64,000 bases of DNA from Toxoplasma gondii ME49 (taxonomy: Eukaryota; Apicomplexa; Conoidasida; Eucoccidiorida; Sarcocystidae): NCBI RefSeq assembly GCF_000006565.2, contig NC_031478.1, positions 107,874-171,873 of the forward strand, read 5' to 3'. The notes under the pieces were generated by a model. That model did no database searches. It was not told where the DNA came from and saw only the letters and a program-made list of their open reading frames with translations. Made by a program: the position numbers and the translations under genes. This document shows positions 11,431-24,500 of this stretch, piece by piece. Position 1 is the stretch's first letter. The number at the start of each line of letters is the position of its first letter.

Positions 11431-14400
11431 AGCATTCCATGGCGACAGTGTAGTCCCTTCAATTCTGCAGACCTGCGCTCCTACTTTACAATGCATGCAC
11501 AGCTTGCAGTCAGTACTCCGGTCAATATATCGAGATCAACCTCCCTGTCGGAGTGATACACGAGAGAAGCATCTGACGGGATACTGAGCAGCCAGTTGGG
11601 CATTCTGTTTGTGGAAGCTTTCTGGTGGCTCATGTTCATGTAGTCGTGCCTCCCTCACAGGATGCACATCGCTGACTAGCCCAAAAAGGCAGCTGCATGT
11701 TGGCAACTTCCGCTTGCATCGAAAACGGACTCTGGGATCTATACATTGGGGATAGATTCTTTGAGCAGGTACAGAAAGTACGAGCATTGTTGTGAGCCTT
11801 TATCGAGAGGAATCCTATCAACCAGGAAGACATACGTGGCGGCGGAGATTGGCGAATCCAGAACCCCACAGAAGCTTACCACTGTGACGTACAGGGCAGT
11901 TCTCATTGTTTTTTGTTTTACGCAGCGCACAGGTTGGGTAACTCCACACCACATTTCGTCGGACTTTCTTTTGCCATGGCCTTCCTCCATGTGAACTGTA
12001 CTCGTCCAGTTCGTCCACGGACTGTACGTTGGCCAACGTCAGCCGTCCCACATGTCAACCACTTCATCCCGTTCACGAGTTTACGTGGTGTGTTTGTGGC
12101 CTCAATCCCTACCAACTGATTTAGGACGGACCGATGTGCGCGGGGTGTGGAGTTTAACTGAGGAGTCAAGTTGGTACAAGCCGCAAAGTATGTCCATTTG
12201 CTGAGCTGTGTTGACGTCGAATTGGAGTCATTTTACAGATGCTGAAGAAAGCCCAACTGCTACGCGATACGCACGACACATATTTTGTGCCAGATGACTC
12301 CTAAGCTACGCGTATATTCCTCAACACATCATGTTGGGTCGCAGCGGCGCCATGACAAAGTCACCCTAAACATTGCACGCAGACGGCGGTACTCCCACTC
12401 ATTTACTGCACACACAGCTGTTCCCGGAGCCAACGTTCAGTAGATAATGGGAACAAAGCTGTTGGGAGGCAGCAGAATCACGCAACACCAGCAAGGCTGA
12501 TTGCGCAAGAAAGAACCATGTTCACTTGGAGACGGTTCACAAACCATCTCAATGTTGTAGTCTTTACATAACAAGGCCTCTCCCCAAGTCAATCTGATTT
12601 CTCCTCTTTAGTGCTACTCTTGCCTAAACAAGCATATTTGCCCTCCAGTAGGAAGCTTGTTTCTACACCGCGACTGACGTTGAGTGTTTGCTGGACGTGC
12701 CTCAATTTATACGATGAAAGTAATGAAACGTTTTGCAGTCGCAGAAGTGCCGCAAGATGATAAACGAGCTCCGCGTATGAACCAACCACGCGCCGCATCC
12801 TTAGGTTCTAGGCTGGATGCGAGAGACCGTACCATAAAAATCTGAGCCGGTTGAGATCCGAGAAAAAAAACGTTTTATCGTGGTTGGTTTCAAAAGGGCC
12901 ATCCTCTTCTAGGTTGAATTCGTGGGCTTCGTTTCACCACTGCGGGCTACGTGGGTAAAGCGTAGCCACGAATGATGTCGCCAACATGTCTGCGGTGATA
13001 GTACTCAAGACAAATTCAAAACCACTCCTGTTGAGAACCCAGTGCGACTTCAAGAAAGTAGGTGCCCGAGGACGATCAGCGAGGTATGCAGTGCCAACTG
13101 GCAGATTCATTCAAAACATGTCTTCTGCCTGTTCAGTCCATTGCCATGCAGCCAACAAGAAAGATGCATTGGTCCCTACACAAGATTTTGCCACGCAAAT
13201 GTATGCACAAGAAAAACCATGTCTCAAAGAATGACTAGCCAATCACCTCATCATGTCATCCTACCTGAAAAGGTGAAAAACCTCTACCGTAAGTACTTCA
13301 TATTTACTGTTTTGAGAATAGCCTCGACATCCTTCTGCAAACGAAACCGTTTACGGTGTTTCTACGTTGGCCGCTTGCAGCTATCTCCCACCAGCTCTAT
13401 CCAGCTGCAAGCCAATGCCAGGCAGCGCTGTACCACACTGCCGCGTTACCGGTCTCTGTCTCCTCCCTCGCAATTGCAGACTCGGTGCACACTTCTCTCC
13501 CATTCGCGTACGTAGCCGTCAGAATGGAGCTGGGACTTGCGCAGCGCACACCTATTCCACTTACCAACTGCAAGCAAACACAGTGAGCAGCAGTATAGAG
13601 TGACGTATAACCAAGACTTGTGATACAGGCACGAGCTATATTTGCAGTGCATGTCGGTCAATGAACCGTACCGTCTGAAAAACAAGAACGACGGCACCGC
13701 ACGACGCACAAGGCTGCGCTTGGGAATGCACTGCAGTCCTGTAGAACAAACATAAATTAGTGCCGCTAGAACCAAATGGACGGTGGCTGGCTAATGATTT
13801 CACGCAGCTGATGGTGCTTAGCAGAGGGAAACCGTCATACCCGTTCTCGTCTCGACACGACTCTTGGAGGATGCTGGGTATCACAATGCCGCCGGGATGA
13901 AAGGAAGATAAGACTTTGTTAGCGGTGTGTCGGTTTGTTCCGTCTGTGGCTCTCCAGCGCATCACGCGACTGCTGAACTCAAGCGTCCTGCGACCTACAA
14001 TGTCCAGGTTTGTACTAGAGTTTCTATTCATACGCTACACATGCCGTCGAAAGCACCTCCGATATTCCTTCCAACGTTTCCTCAGCATTTATGCTACTTG
14101 TGGCAAGTACTCCACATGCCCAATCATGACTAATCATCGAGAAGACGTTACAGTCAAATGCTAATACGTGATCTTCTCTAGTTCAGGAGGCAGCGGCTGG
14201 GTACTCACCGCCTAAGGAGGTCGGCAGTGAAGGCAATAGGTGTTCTGGTGGAAACTCGTGACGAATACCTGTGGAAAGGCGAAGTAACTCGTACAGAAGA
14301 ACCATCCCGTGTCGTATACCAAACCGACCAGTTCCGCTAGTAGTACGAAAACCGGTTCTATGTATCTTTAAGCAAATAAGAAAAAATGAGAGGCATGATG

Positions 14401-17400
14401 GATAATTCGGCATCACCTAAATGTGTGCACAAGGAATGTATGAGCTTTAACTAAGCAGAGTACACAAACGTGTAAAGAGCAACAGCGTTAAAGAAGCAGA
14501 CATTTCATTTTTGAATGCAACCACATCACTGAACGAGTTGTGCAAAGTCTTGCTGCAATGACATGCTTCAGAGCCGCCGTACCACCTGAAAATAATGGAA
14601 GCTCGCAACATCCACCGTCACAAGCTCGCATTGATATACACGAAATGAGGTGAACAGGCAGGCCAGCCTAGGTCACAAGGAATCTCATACGCGTCCCAAC
14701 AATCGAAATTCAACGCTTACGGCCTTGACGCCAGAGCGAGGGGGAAAAGCGATGTAAGCTGCAAAATCCAAAAGGTTTCTACGATCCATATATCAACACC
14801 AAAGCAAAATGCTACAGCTGACGGCGCTATGAAGACAGTGTATTATATCAACGTCTATTCAAGTTCTCTGGATATTAGAAAATAAATATTCTAAATTTAC
14901 CAGTTTTCTAATTTCGGTGTATCATCTCAAGCATTCGCGTACAATCTTCGGATAAGCAAATTGCATTTTCGCGCGGGGTCGCCCATGAATAGCGTGAACG
15001 AAAAAGTTGTCCACGAGTGTCTACGTGAACACGGCGGCACGTCCACACTGGCTACCTCGCAGCTTCGTCTGTGATCTACCATTCGCCGCAATACTTCCCC
15101 AGGACAAATCGTTTCTTACAGCCTAGACACCACAGTCCACGGTAGACAACAGACGCATTCACATTAGAGCAGTCTCAAAACACGCAAGGCAGTCTTGGCG
15201 CCTTAAGACGTTCTGTGACAGTGTGTCTGTATCATATTTCCTGATTTAGACGAGTTCTGCTGTCCAGGCGTGGCACAGTCCAGCAGACGATAAAAAGGCT
15301 TACAACCTATAAGTGTATACCCCGGAAAACGGAGCCTTGATTTCACTTACCACCATGTGGTATACGGTCGCGTATGTGGTGACGGAATTTGTGCGGCTCG
15401 GGTGTTGCTATTCGTGTGTATGGGCTCAATGCTTACTGCCTGATTGCAAATGCAGAAGAGACAACAAAACCCATTTTCTGTACTGCAGCATTTGTCGCGT
15501 GTATCCAACCTGTCTCTAAACGTCGGGCTTAATCAGAAGATGAAATCGCCCCACGTCAGCATTGTTCCGCTCACGGCCTGCATCGGTCAAGAGAAAGTGT
15601 GCAACTCCAAGATTCGACTCCGAGAAGTTCGCTGCAGGCACGGTGAAACTCCAAGACAAACCAGTGACAGTCGTCCGACCTTTTCTGATGAATGCTAGAG
15701 TATCACATGCGGTTAGGCTGTGTCAAAGCGCAAGTACCTTATCCACCCCTGGATAATCTTCTTGTGTTGCGCTCGCACAGTTACGTCCTCAGGCAAAACT
15801 CACGTAAACAACATCCATTGATGCTGCCTTCCAAAGCCAAATAAAGCGCAGATCTGCTGGTGACATCAACACACCATGATACGCAACCTAATACTGCATT
15901 CTTACCAAAATTGTCCGGGCTCTGTGTGGCGGGAGAGAATCACTTGAATAATCGACGGTCTACCACGCCCTCGCCTTACACGATTTAGTTCAGTTCCTAC
16001 ATTGTGTTGTATGCGGCTAAGCACCGAAAAAACGATTTTACTTTATGGCAGAGCGGTGCTCCTAACTCGAAGCTGCCTAGGTTTTGATTTGTTCCTTGCA
16101 GCAAGAAAAGCTTACTTGCTAAAGGAGCAAGGAACGCCAGTTACTGAGCGCAGGCCGGACTAAGGTGGTTTCGATCAGTCGCAGCGCATGAAGGCCAGAA
16201 GTGAAAGTGGCGGCACACAGTGATGCACTCATACTCGCGACTCAGGCGAAAATGGTGTGCTGCATTCAACAATTACGATCATGATGTTGTGATGTATTTA
16301 AGCCCGACGTATTCCTCTAGACATCAAAATGGAACACAGTCAAACCCCCGCCTGAGGGGCTCTCCAAGTACTACGTTCACTGTGATGCGGGTGCTGGGTT
16401 CTGCTGCAAAGGAAATTCAAGCAGATTTCGTTGGCACGGGGGCGTCAAAGTACATGACTAGTTGCCCTCTTGAACGGTGTTTGGCACATCTACCTGAGTA
16501 CCGGTACCAGCTTTGGTGTGCTCCATCTCTGCCACAATACAAAGGTGTCATTTCACCTGCACAGCGTCGGCGCCCGAGTTTTCAGGACCAACCTTACAAT
16601 GTTCGCTTCTCCGGTCATGTGGGTCCGATTGCTATCGGACCAAAAGCAATCATGCCCCTCCGTCAGCGCCGAAACATTCGCTCAGGGGTTGAAAGACGGT
16701 GTTCCCCCAGTCGTTCTACAACGCAGGCGGACTCTTTTTTTTCGCACGGAGAGCTGTCATCGACCGATGCCGCCACAGTGGTCAGGTTCTGTCGTCTATG
16801 TGGCCAGTACCAGTATCCGCGAAAAGTTCCTGAACAGTTGGTGGCTCGTTAGTGGCTCGATGTAGTTACGGAAGGCAGTCTTATCACTCATTAGAATCTA
16901 TAGTGCGCTACCACTGTTCCCACGTCACCGCGTACAATCTTCATGAGCACATGAAGGGAAACAGTCACGGGCAATATTTAGTGACAGAAGCAATGAAATA
17001 GCAGTTGCTCGGGACAACAGGCCGACACGTTCCGCACCGTAACAACGAAGCAATCTGTGCCTCTGCACGTGAGTTGAACAGGAAGTAGTTTGCAGGCTCG
17101 TCGGCGAAGCATACATTTCGCGACTGCATTCCCCAGCTTCTATTTCTACAGTTGGACGTTCGACATCGCAGCTACACGAATAGAGAAATACGGAGCCCGT
17201 ACAACACTTCGGTACGTATATCCGTCACTCCCTCTGATATAACTGACTGAATCTTGCTGCGCAAACTTCCGTGTTTGTATCAGTCACCAGGGAAAAAGCT
17301 AGATTTTGCCGTGGCATAAGGCAAAGGCAATGCAGTGCCTGCAGGGGACGATCAGAAAGGTCTCCACTCACTCCCTGAAGTGTGTTGACATACGGTTAAT

Positions 17401-17990
17401 GATATATTCTGACATATTTCTACGCATTACTCAGATGCCTGTTATCTTACATTGAGGCTACGCGATGCCAAGCTACGTTGCGACAAGGAAATTAGTGCAT
17501 CAACCGAACGTAAAAGATTTGCTAATCCTTCAGCTCTCGGCAGAGGATAAGGGCAGAAATGTGTTCACGATCATCTGCCGCAGAAGTTGTAATTTTTTCT
17601 TGCGTGCTTACGAACTGTATTTCAGAATAGATTGTATGGAGAGGCTCCATCAGTGCCTGCTTCTGTCAGGTTTAGAGTACTGAACACGAACGCGCTAACG
17701 GATGCCTTCATGGTACTATACGGCACAAAGGCTCGCCACATCCGCAGTTTGGTAAGCAGCGCCAGGGTCACTTTTTGCTTTCCTTCTCAGCCGTGCGACA
17801 CCGGTCTGTGCGGGGAGTAATGGAATCCTTCTGTTTCTGTGCAATATAGCATGCTGACTCCGTGAACGATACCGAACACAGTTCAGCGTAGGCAGTGAAA
17901 ATAACCTGAGCACCTCCGCAGCCAGCTTTCTGATTCTATCCGCTCACATCTGTTTCGGTCGCTTTGGTGCATCGAGAGCCTTCCGGTGTT
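11431..17990. other. Gene-poor stretch with short ORF fragments
   Basis: I see no gene I can name. Open fragments with protein-like composition: 12986-13234 (+, 82 codons from an ATG), 13636-14031 (-, 131 codons) and 16223-16865 (+, two overlapping frames of about 209 and 131 codons, the second Ser/Val/Trp-rich). None has a signal peptide, domain or matching splice junctions that I could join, so they may be chance ORFs or remnants. 14820-14920 is locally AT-rich. Confidence 0.4.
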
Positions 17991-17991
17991 G

Positions 17992-18598
17992 TCTCCTGAC
18001 AATGTTTGATAGCGGTTCATCCCCGTGGCAAACGCACGCCCTTCTAAGTGTCTCTTGCCCGTCACTGTGGTTCCCGTGCACACAGCCACAAGGCCTAACT
18101 CGTGACACTTTGTAAAACACCCACGCTGTCGCATCCCGAGAAAAACAACTACGAACTCACATTCTGTGATTCAGAAGTGCAACAAATCGGTAGCCATCCA
18201 CTGTTATCTCCTGACGAAGTCCGGTAGCGGTCCGTACCCGTGGCAAACGCACGCCCTTCTAAGTGTCTCTTGCCCATCACTGTGGTTCCCGTGCACACAG
18301 CCACAAGGCCTAACTCGTGACACTTTGTAAAACACCCACGCTGTCGCATCCCGAGAAAAACAACTACGAACTCACATTCTGTGATTCAGAAGTGCAACAA
18401 ATCGGTAGCCATCCACTGTTATCTCCTGACGAAGTCCGGTAGCGGTCCGTACCCGTGGCAAACGCACGCCCTTCTAAGTGTCTCTTGCCCGTCACTGTGG
18501 TTCCCGTGCACACAGCCACAAGGCCTAACTCGTGACACTTTGTAAAACACCCACGCTGTCGCATCCCGAGAAAAACAACTACGAACTCACATTCTGTG
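17992..18598. repeat. 215-bp tandem repeat, about 2.8 copies
   Basis: Direct copies start at TCTCCTGAC at 17992, 18207 and 18422, exactly 215 bp apart. Copies 2 and 3 are almost identical over their shared length (one visible change, CCCATCACTG versus CCCGTCACTG). Copy 1 is diverged in its first third. Copy 3 ends at about 18598, after ATTCTGTG. Each copy contains a short - strand ORF starting Met-Arg-Gln-Arg-Gly-Cys; 215 is not a multiple of three, so the copies do not form one continuous repeat protein. Confidence 0.95.
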
Positions 18599-21500
18599 GC
18601 TCATAGCGAAGCTGCAGCAACCATTAGACACAGGGAGACTACCGATGTCGGAAGATGCCCAGAATAACCAACGATTGTCATGTCACCCTAGAAAATACGC
18701 ATTCGAGTTTACAAACGTTGGAGAGAGCTCAGAGGAGGTCGCTTGCTAACGTTTCTCTATAACGAAGATTACACCATTCCAGTACCATGTCGAAGGATGA
18801 GCATAACAGTTTCGTGTACCACAAAGTCAACTCTCACCATCGTCGAGTAGTGACCACGATAATGAACGCCTAAACCCATCTTCTGCTACAGCTTGCGCGC
18901 CGGATTGCCGGCTTGCTCGATTGAGAGGTCACCGCTTCCAGAACAAGTACCTCCGCGTGGATTAACAAAAACTCATAACGACCGTTCGTTTCTACCATTC
19001 TCCTGCAGCAGAGTGTGGAGCTTTAGTAGCTGGCATTCAGTCACCTAAAGGCGCATTTTACTGGCAAACCAAAATTTGCGTACCAAGTGTTCATCATCAG
19101 TAAGTACGCTGTAGGGCCTTGTATCATGATAGCCAACACAACCAAAAGTCGTCAGAAAGGCTGCCGACACTAGGGTATTGCTTTTGAGGACGCCCTCCAC
19201 AAGAGCATCACCGCATAGACATCATTGATTTATCAGCAGCATTCCGTCAGCACGTCTCAGTGTGTCTCTCCACACAGAGTGCGGCTGGATGTGTTAACAG
19301 AACCGACACCAAATAGTCTTACATTCTTTCCGTATCAATGGGAAAATGCACGTTCGATCCCTTCCGGAAAAAAAACTAGCGGGAGGCCATTTGATCTTCG
19401 CCACTGCAAGCGTGATGACTAGTACCGCGATATCGCCTCCCTGCACAAACGATGTCTCATGAAGAGTGCTGACATGTGTGGTTGATTCACCCAACATGTG
19501 ACAAGGCAACGAACACCCCACCGACTTTTTGACCCACAACTGCATATGCACCACAATTTAGAAAACAAACGCGATACCGTTGCCGCTTTGACCCTCCTCG
19601 AAGGCGACCAGCAAACTTATGAACCCGCAACAATGCCCACCTGGTTCCGGCGTAGACTGAGCTTCCGCAATACAGCGGAACAGGCAAACCCACTCGCAAA
19701 TGAAGGGTGATGCGTGCCAGCTACACAACGCACTGTGCGTCCCCAACCAAGTCAACCAGGTCCGGAAGTGACGCATCAGTCAACGAGCGCTCGCGTTCTC
19801 TCAATGCAAATAACCGTCCCGACCACGTACCGACAAAAGCTGCGTTTCGGCCTCGACAGCGCGAATCTATTGGAACCGAACAAAGAGTATGCTGTCATTA
19901 GTTCTGGTGAGCGCTCTATTGTGTACCCGGTCGTTCTGTCGTGCTCGGACCATTGTGATAGGAACTTTACAAAGCCACTAAGCACTTCTTTGCAACAAAA
20001 GCCGAAATTCTGTGGCTCCGCATTCTTGTGGAGGTACTGTGATTCCACTCAGACGTCTGCAAATGTTCGTCCTCCTCGAAGTCATAGTCACATCCACGAA
20101 TGGGGTCTCTTACATTCTTCACCTGAATCACGTAACAACACTCGTCAACAGCTACCTTGTCGATCTGCGGAACGACACAATCACAAGGCTCAAGGAGCCA
20201 CAGCAAGAGGAGGGAGCAAATTGAGCTTGATGCGTTTGACGCCTGCGAGGTGAAGTTGCGGCGGACTTGAAGATCCAAATGAGGAAGACGGTGCGATGAG
20301 AGCACGACATACAAATAAATGGCGCTGCGTGCATCTCATGGCTTCCTGAGTGTGTGCCCCTCTTTCGGGCTCTCGTATGCGGATGTGCACGTTCGCACCA
20401 GCGATGCATCGCCTAAGCAATGAGACAGACCCGTGCTGTGACAGCGACCCAGAGAAGCACAGTTCGACACCCATGCATGCAGCCAATACATCGACGTATG
20501 GCCTTGTAAACAGTTCTTGAACTCGAAAGTCCTGCCGTGCGAGTGGTAGCGTCCGTGTTCAGGCAACCAGCGTGAACCGTTCACATTAAACCAAAGTGGC
20601 TCCTAGCGCTATTGCCGAGCTTCAATTATATGCGGTAATTCTGGGAACCTGTTGACAGGACACTGTCGTGCTTGCTGAAATCCGACGTAGACTATATGTG
20701 TTCTGTATCCTGAGTCCCCTCCGCTTGAACTAATAAAGGTTGTCAGTGCACCCCGGCGCCGTATGTCAGTTCCTCACGCCTCTGCAGTTCTTTTCTGGTT
20801 GTTACACTTTTCAGCGGGCAATCCTCGCTCCCCAGCTGCGAGAAAAACGGAACCAGATACGCATGGCTTAGGCACCGACACAGTGGTTGGTGATACATCT
20901 CGTGGTGGCTGCAGTTCTGCGCGGCTTTAGGACAACCACGCAATACCAACTGAGAAAGCATCAATCCACTTGCGGAATCTCCGACTGCTTTAGTCCTGTC
21001 GCTTACGTGCTGAGCATTGATTGCCCAAATGGTTTTCGAAGTACCGTTTAGGCATATCATTTTTACCATTGCCAGTACCAGATCCACGTTGCTGGCTCGA
21101 CACTCAGCGCCAAACCTTCTTGCTCTGAAGATCCTTGCCAGGCGAAGAACGAGTGTCCGAGTCCTACACCTCAAATACGCAGCCTTTCAATCGGTGGACC
21201 GCTGGGTTTGCACCAATGTGCAAACGTCAGTTGTTAGCACCTGCTCTGACTATTAGCTGGATGAGTAGTGACACCAACAGCGGCAGCGTTGTCTCACAGT
21301 ATTCCGCTTTCTCTGTGCCCCGCTGTCATGTGGATAGACAGTAATCTGAAGCGGTGGTATATGCGCCTCTGAAGAAAGCTGATAAATATATAGTCGCAGC
21401 ATCAGTGGCGTATAGGATGTGTACGCGTTCTTGACCCGCCCTGCAGCACGCTCTATGGAGAGATATCTTTTTGCACCTATAAGCACGTTTTATTATTCCG

Positions 21501-24500
21501 GTCTAGTGAGGCGGCAAAAACATACTTCCTGTGCGTTGAGGTTGCACACACACATCAGTGTGCGATGCTGGATCGTGTGGATTTCTCACACTCTACGTGG
21601 GTTCGATGTGAGAGAATTAAAAACCGACAACGCTGAAAAAGTGTTCCTAAACAAACTGAATTCCGCATCATTCGCTCTCCTGCTTCAAGTGAGCGGCCAA
21701 TCTGTCGAAAAGCTCTGTTGGCCGCAGGCTTTTCATTATCTACGCCAACGCACAGAGCGGAACGTTTTCCAACGCATATAAACTGGTACCATCAGTATGA
21801 AAAAGACGAGGTTGCCACAGGGAAAAACGACAGCGCACTCGTTCCCTTCTCCCACAGCGTAATCGGTTGACATTGTATCTGTACAATAATCCGCAATCCA
21901 GAACTGTGCAATTCAACTCGATCAGGCCTTACGCGGCAGCCAGCAGTGGCGCAGTAGCGCTGTATTGAGTACGAGTGAGTGTTACATGTGCGTGCAACGA
22001 TGACGCGGGTTCACGAGAGCAAAGCTTGACCACAGGAGATAATGCGAGGCGTCGATTCTTCGATTTCCCACGATGGGTCGGTAGTGACCTCTCGCCTGAA
22101 GTTACTCATGTATCGCTTTAATCCAAACGTACCGTCACGCCACCCTGGAGCGAACGTCCGCCTTGTAAGATGACAATGACGCTCCAGAGAAATAGTCAGT
22201 CAAATAAAGCTGGTAAAGGCTGTGTTGTGTATCTGTGCATTTAGTCAGTTTTTGTATTGGTCATGGACACAAAATTATGTGCGAGGCGCTTTTGCATCCA
22301 AGGACATCACACGCATCCGCCGGCTACATCGACCGGCGATGGATACTCATCTTAGGATACGCAGAACCAGAAACGATGGATAGGCTCTTAAGAGTCGTGT
22401 CTCCTCTGTGCTTCTATGCGGGTCCACTACACACGCCTCTCCTACAGAATGACACTCTTTGAAACCTCCAGTTGCCCTCCCTCACTGCGGAACTGAGGCG
22501 TTGAGATCAACTAAAATCTCATTAGGACAACCGCTCCACCTAAAGCATTACCTTTGCTGATGCAGCATAACACTACATCCACTGCCACTCTCTCACACTC
22601 CACAATAGCAATCCACTCCAAAGACGACCCGAAACAGAAAGACGACTAGCAGACCACAACAGGGGAAGACAATGGTCCCCGCCTCCTGTGACGGCTAGCG
22701 AACACAATCGAGTAATGTTCTTCTGACATGGAGCGGATGAGAGTCGACAAGCCAGCTTTTAGATTACGCCCTCTTACACTGATATCTCCAAGTATGCATG
22801 TTCGCCTACCCTTCCTGTTCCCCTATCACCAACATTTCTGACGTAGTACCCTTCCGGACCTCGCTCAACCGCATCTAGTTCTTCACACAAAAAACAGAAC
22901 CTAGTGAATAACAAAAGCGCGCCTCACCTCCTGTGGCTGTCCACAATCATATTCCAACGTTATTCGGAGATGGATCCCACCGCAGTCCGCAAACCACATG
23001 TTACATTATGGCAGCCCGCGCTGACGTACCGGCGCAACCATATACAATTGCTATTGCCACTGCCTTCCCACTAGGCTTCTTCACGGCTTTGGAGTTGTAG
23101 GCTATCCGAGGATGGTCTTTAGAAGGATTTCTTCACATTGGATGCGATTTCTATCACCGTGGTGTGCCCCTTATCCGGGTTTCTCTGGGCATTCCGACCG
23201 GAAACGAGATACTGGGAGTAGTGCGGACGCGGACGACACTAATGTACATACTTCTGAGTTATTATTTTCCGGTGTCGCCAAACCTCGGCAAGTCTTCAAA
23301 GATAACAAAACTGCCTTGCAGGGACTGGAAAGCGAGAATGACCACTTCTTGTATCGCTATATCCAAGTCCGTTTCTTCTCTGCTGATGCGGGGCATGCTC
23401 AATGAAGGTTTCAACGAGAACGAACGATGAGCTTTTGCAAAGATAGGCAACGCAGGACCACTGCTAGGAGGCATCGGGTCGAGTAGCGCCAGCAGAGTGG
23501 ACGGACGACCCCACCGGTGAGACAGCTGTCACCGTCTTTGAAACCCACGCAAGACGAATCGTCGTCCTTGCTCATCATAGCGCCTGCATATTCCGATGAA
23601 CAGCAGTAGAACAACCATAGTCACCATGTGGATGCTACCACACGGTTACAGTTAATCAAGAATCGGTGGATCCGTTCAGATTTATTGGTCACTTTTGGGT
23701 CGGACCGAGGGACCAGGCGCGAGAGATGTCATGACTCTGCCACACGAAAAAACATTTACATTCTCCCTTCGTAGCCGTCATTCCAACTCCTCCAATCGTG
23801 CACGCCTTATGCGCATCACGGCGCTGCGCCTCCTGCGTTCGAGGTATCATTGCTAAAATACGCCAACTGAGTCTGAATCCAGCGCCTCGCTCCATACGCG
23901 GGTTTTCGCGCTTAACGTGGTCCTTGCCCCACCTATGTAACGGGCTCTGTATTTCAGGCTAAGCCTTTACAAATTTAAAATCAACCACTCTGTTCACCGG
24001 CAAGCCCTATTATTTTTGCCTCACCTTTGTCCCGAAACGCAGTTCGGTCCCACCCTATTTAGGCAAAGACAAAAGGCAAAGTTGAAACGAGTTATCTCAC
24101 GTCCGAGACAACTAGTAGTCAGATGCTTACAGGCTGTATAAGAGGATAATTCGAAAACATCCCAATGAATGACAATGAAACAAGGGTTCGAGTGAAGAAT
24201 CCTACCTAGACTACAGTCTCATCTCTCCGACTGTGAGGATTCACCCGACACTGCTGACAGCGTCATTAGCCATTCTGCACATTGCTCCTCCAGCAGCCTG
24301 TCGTCACCGGAACATGGGAACACTGTTCTTGGAAAACTGAATAGAAGATTGTCGAATTCTGAACGGGCCCCTATGTATGCAGACGTGGACAACCGCCCGC
24401 TTGCCCATGCTACGTTACATCTTCCGCCCCCAGGTCACGGCCGCTCTCGCGTCGGCAACGCTTGCGCAACGAATTCAAATTCTAGTGACCGTCCGTTATC

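Noticed and set aside
17883..18564. Repeated Cys-containing ORF starting Met-Arg-Gln-Arg in each 215-bp copy
   Set aside because: Similarity is fully explained by the tandem repeat. The period breaks frame and there is no sign of selection on protein.
24184..24210. GGGTTCGA-type tRNA T-loop motif
   Set aside because: No acceptor stem, D arm or anticodon arm can be formed upstream at tRNA spacing. Other GGTTCGA hits (for example near 21598) fail in the same way.
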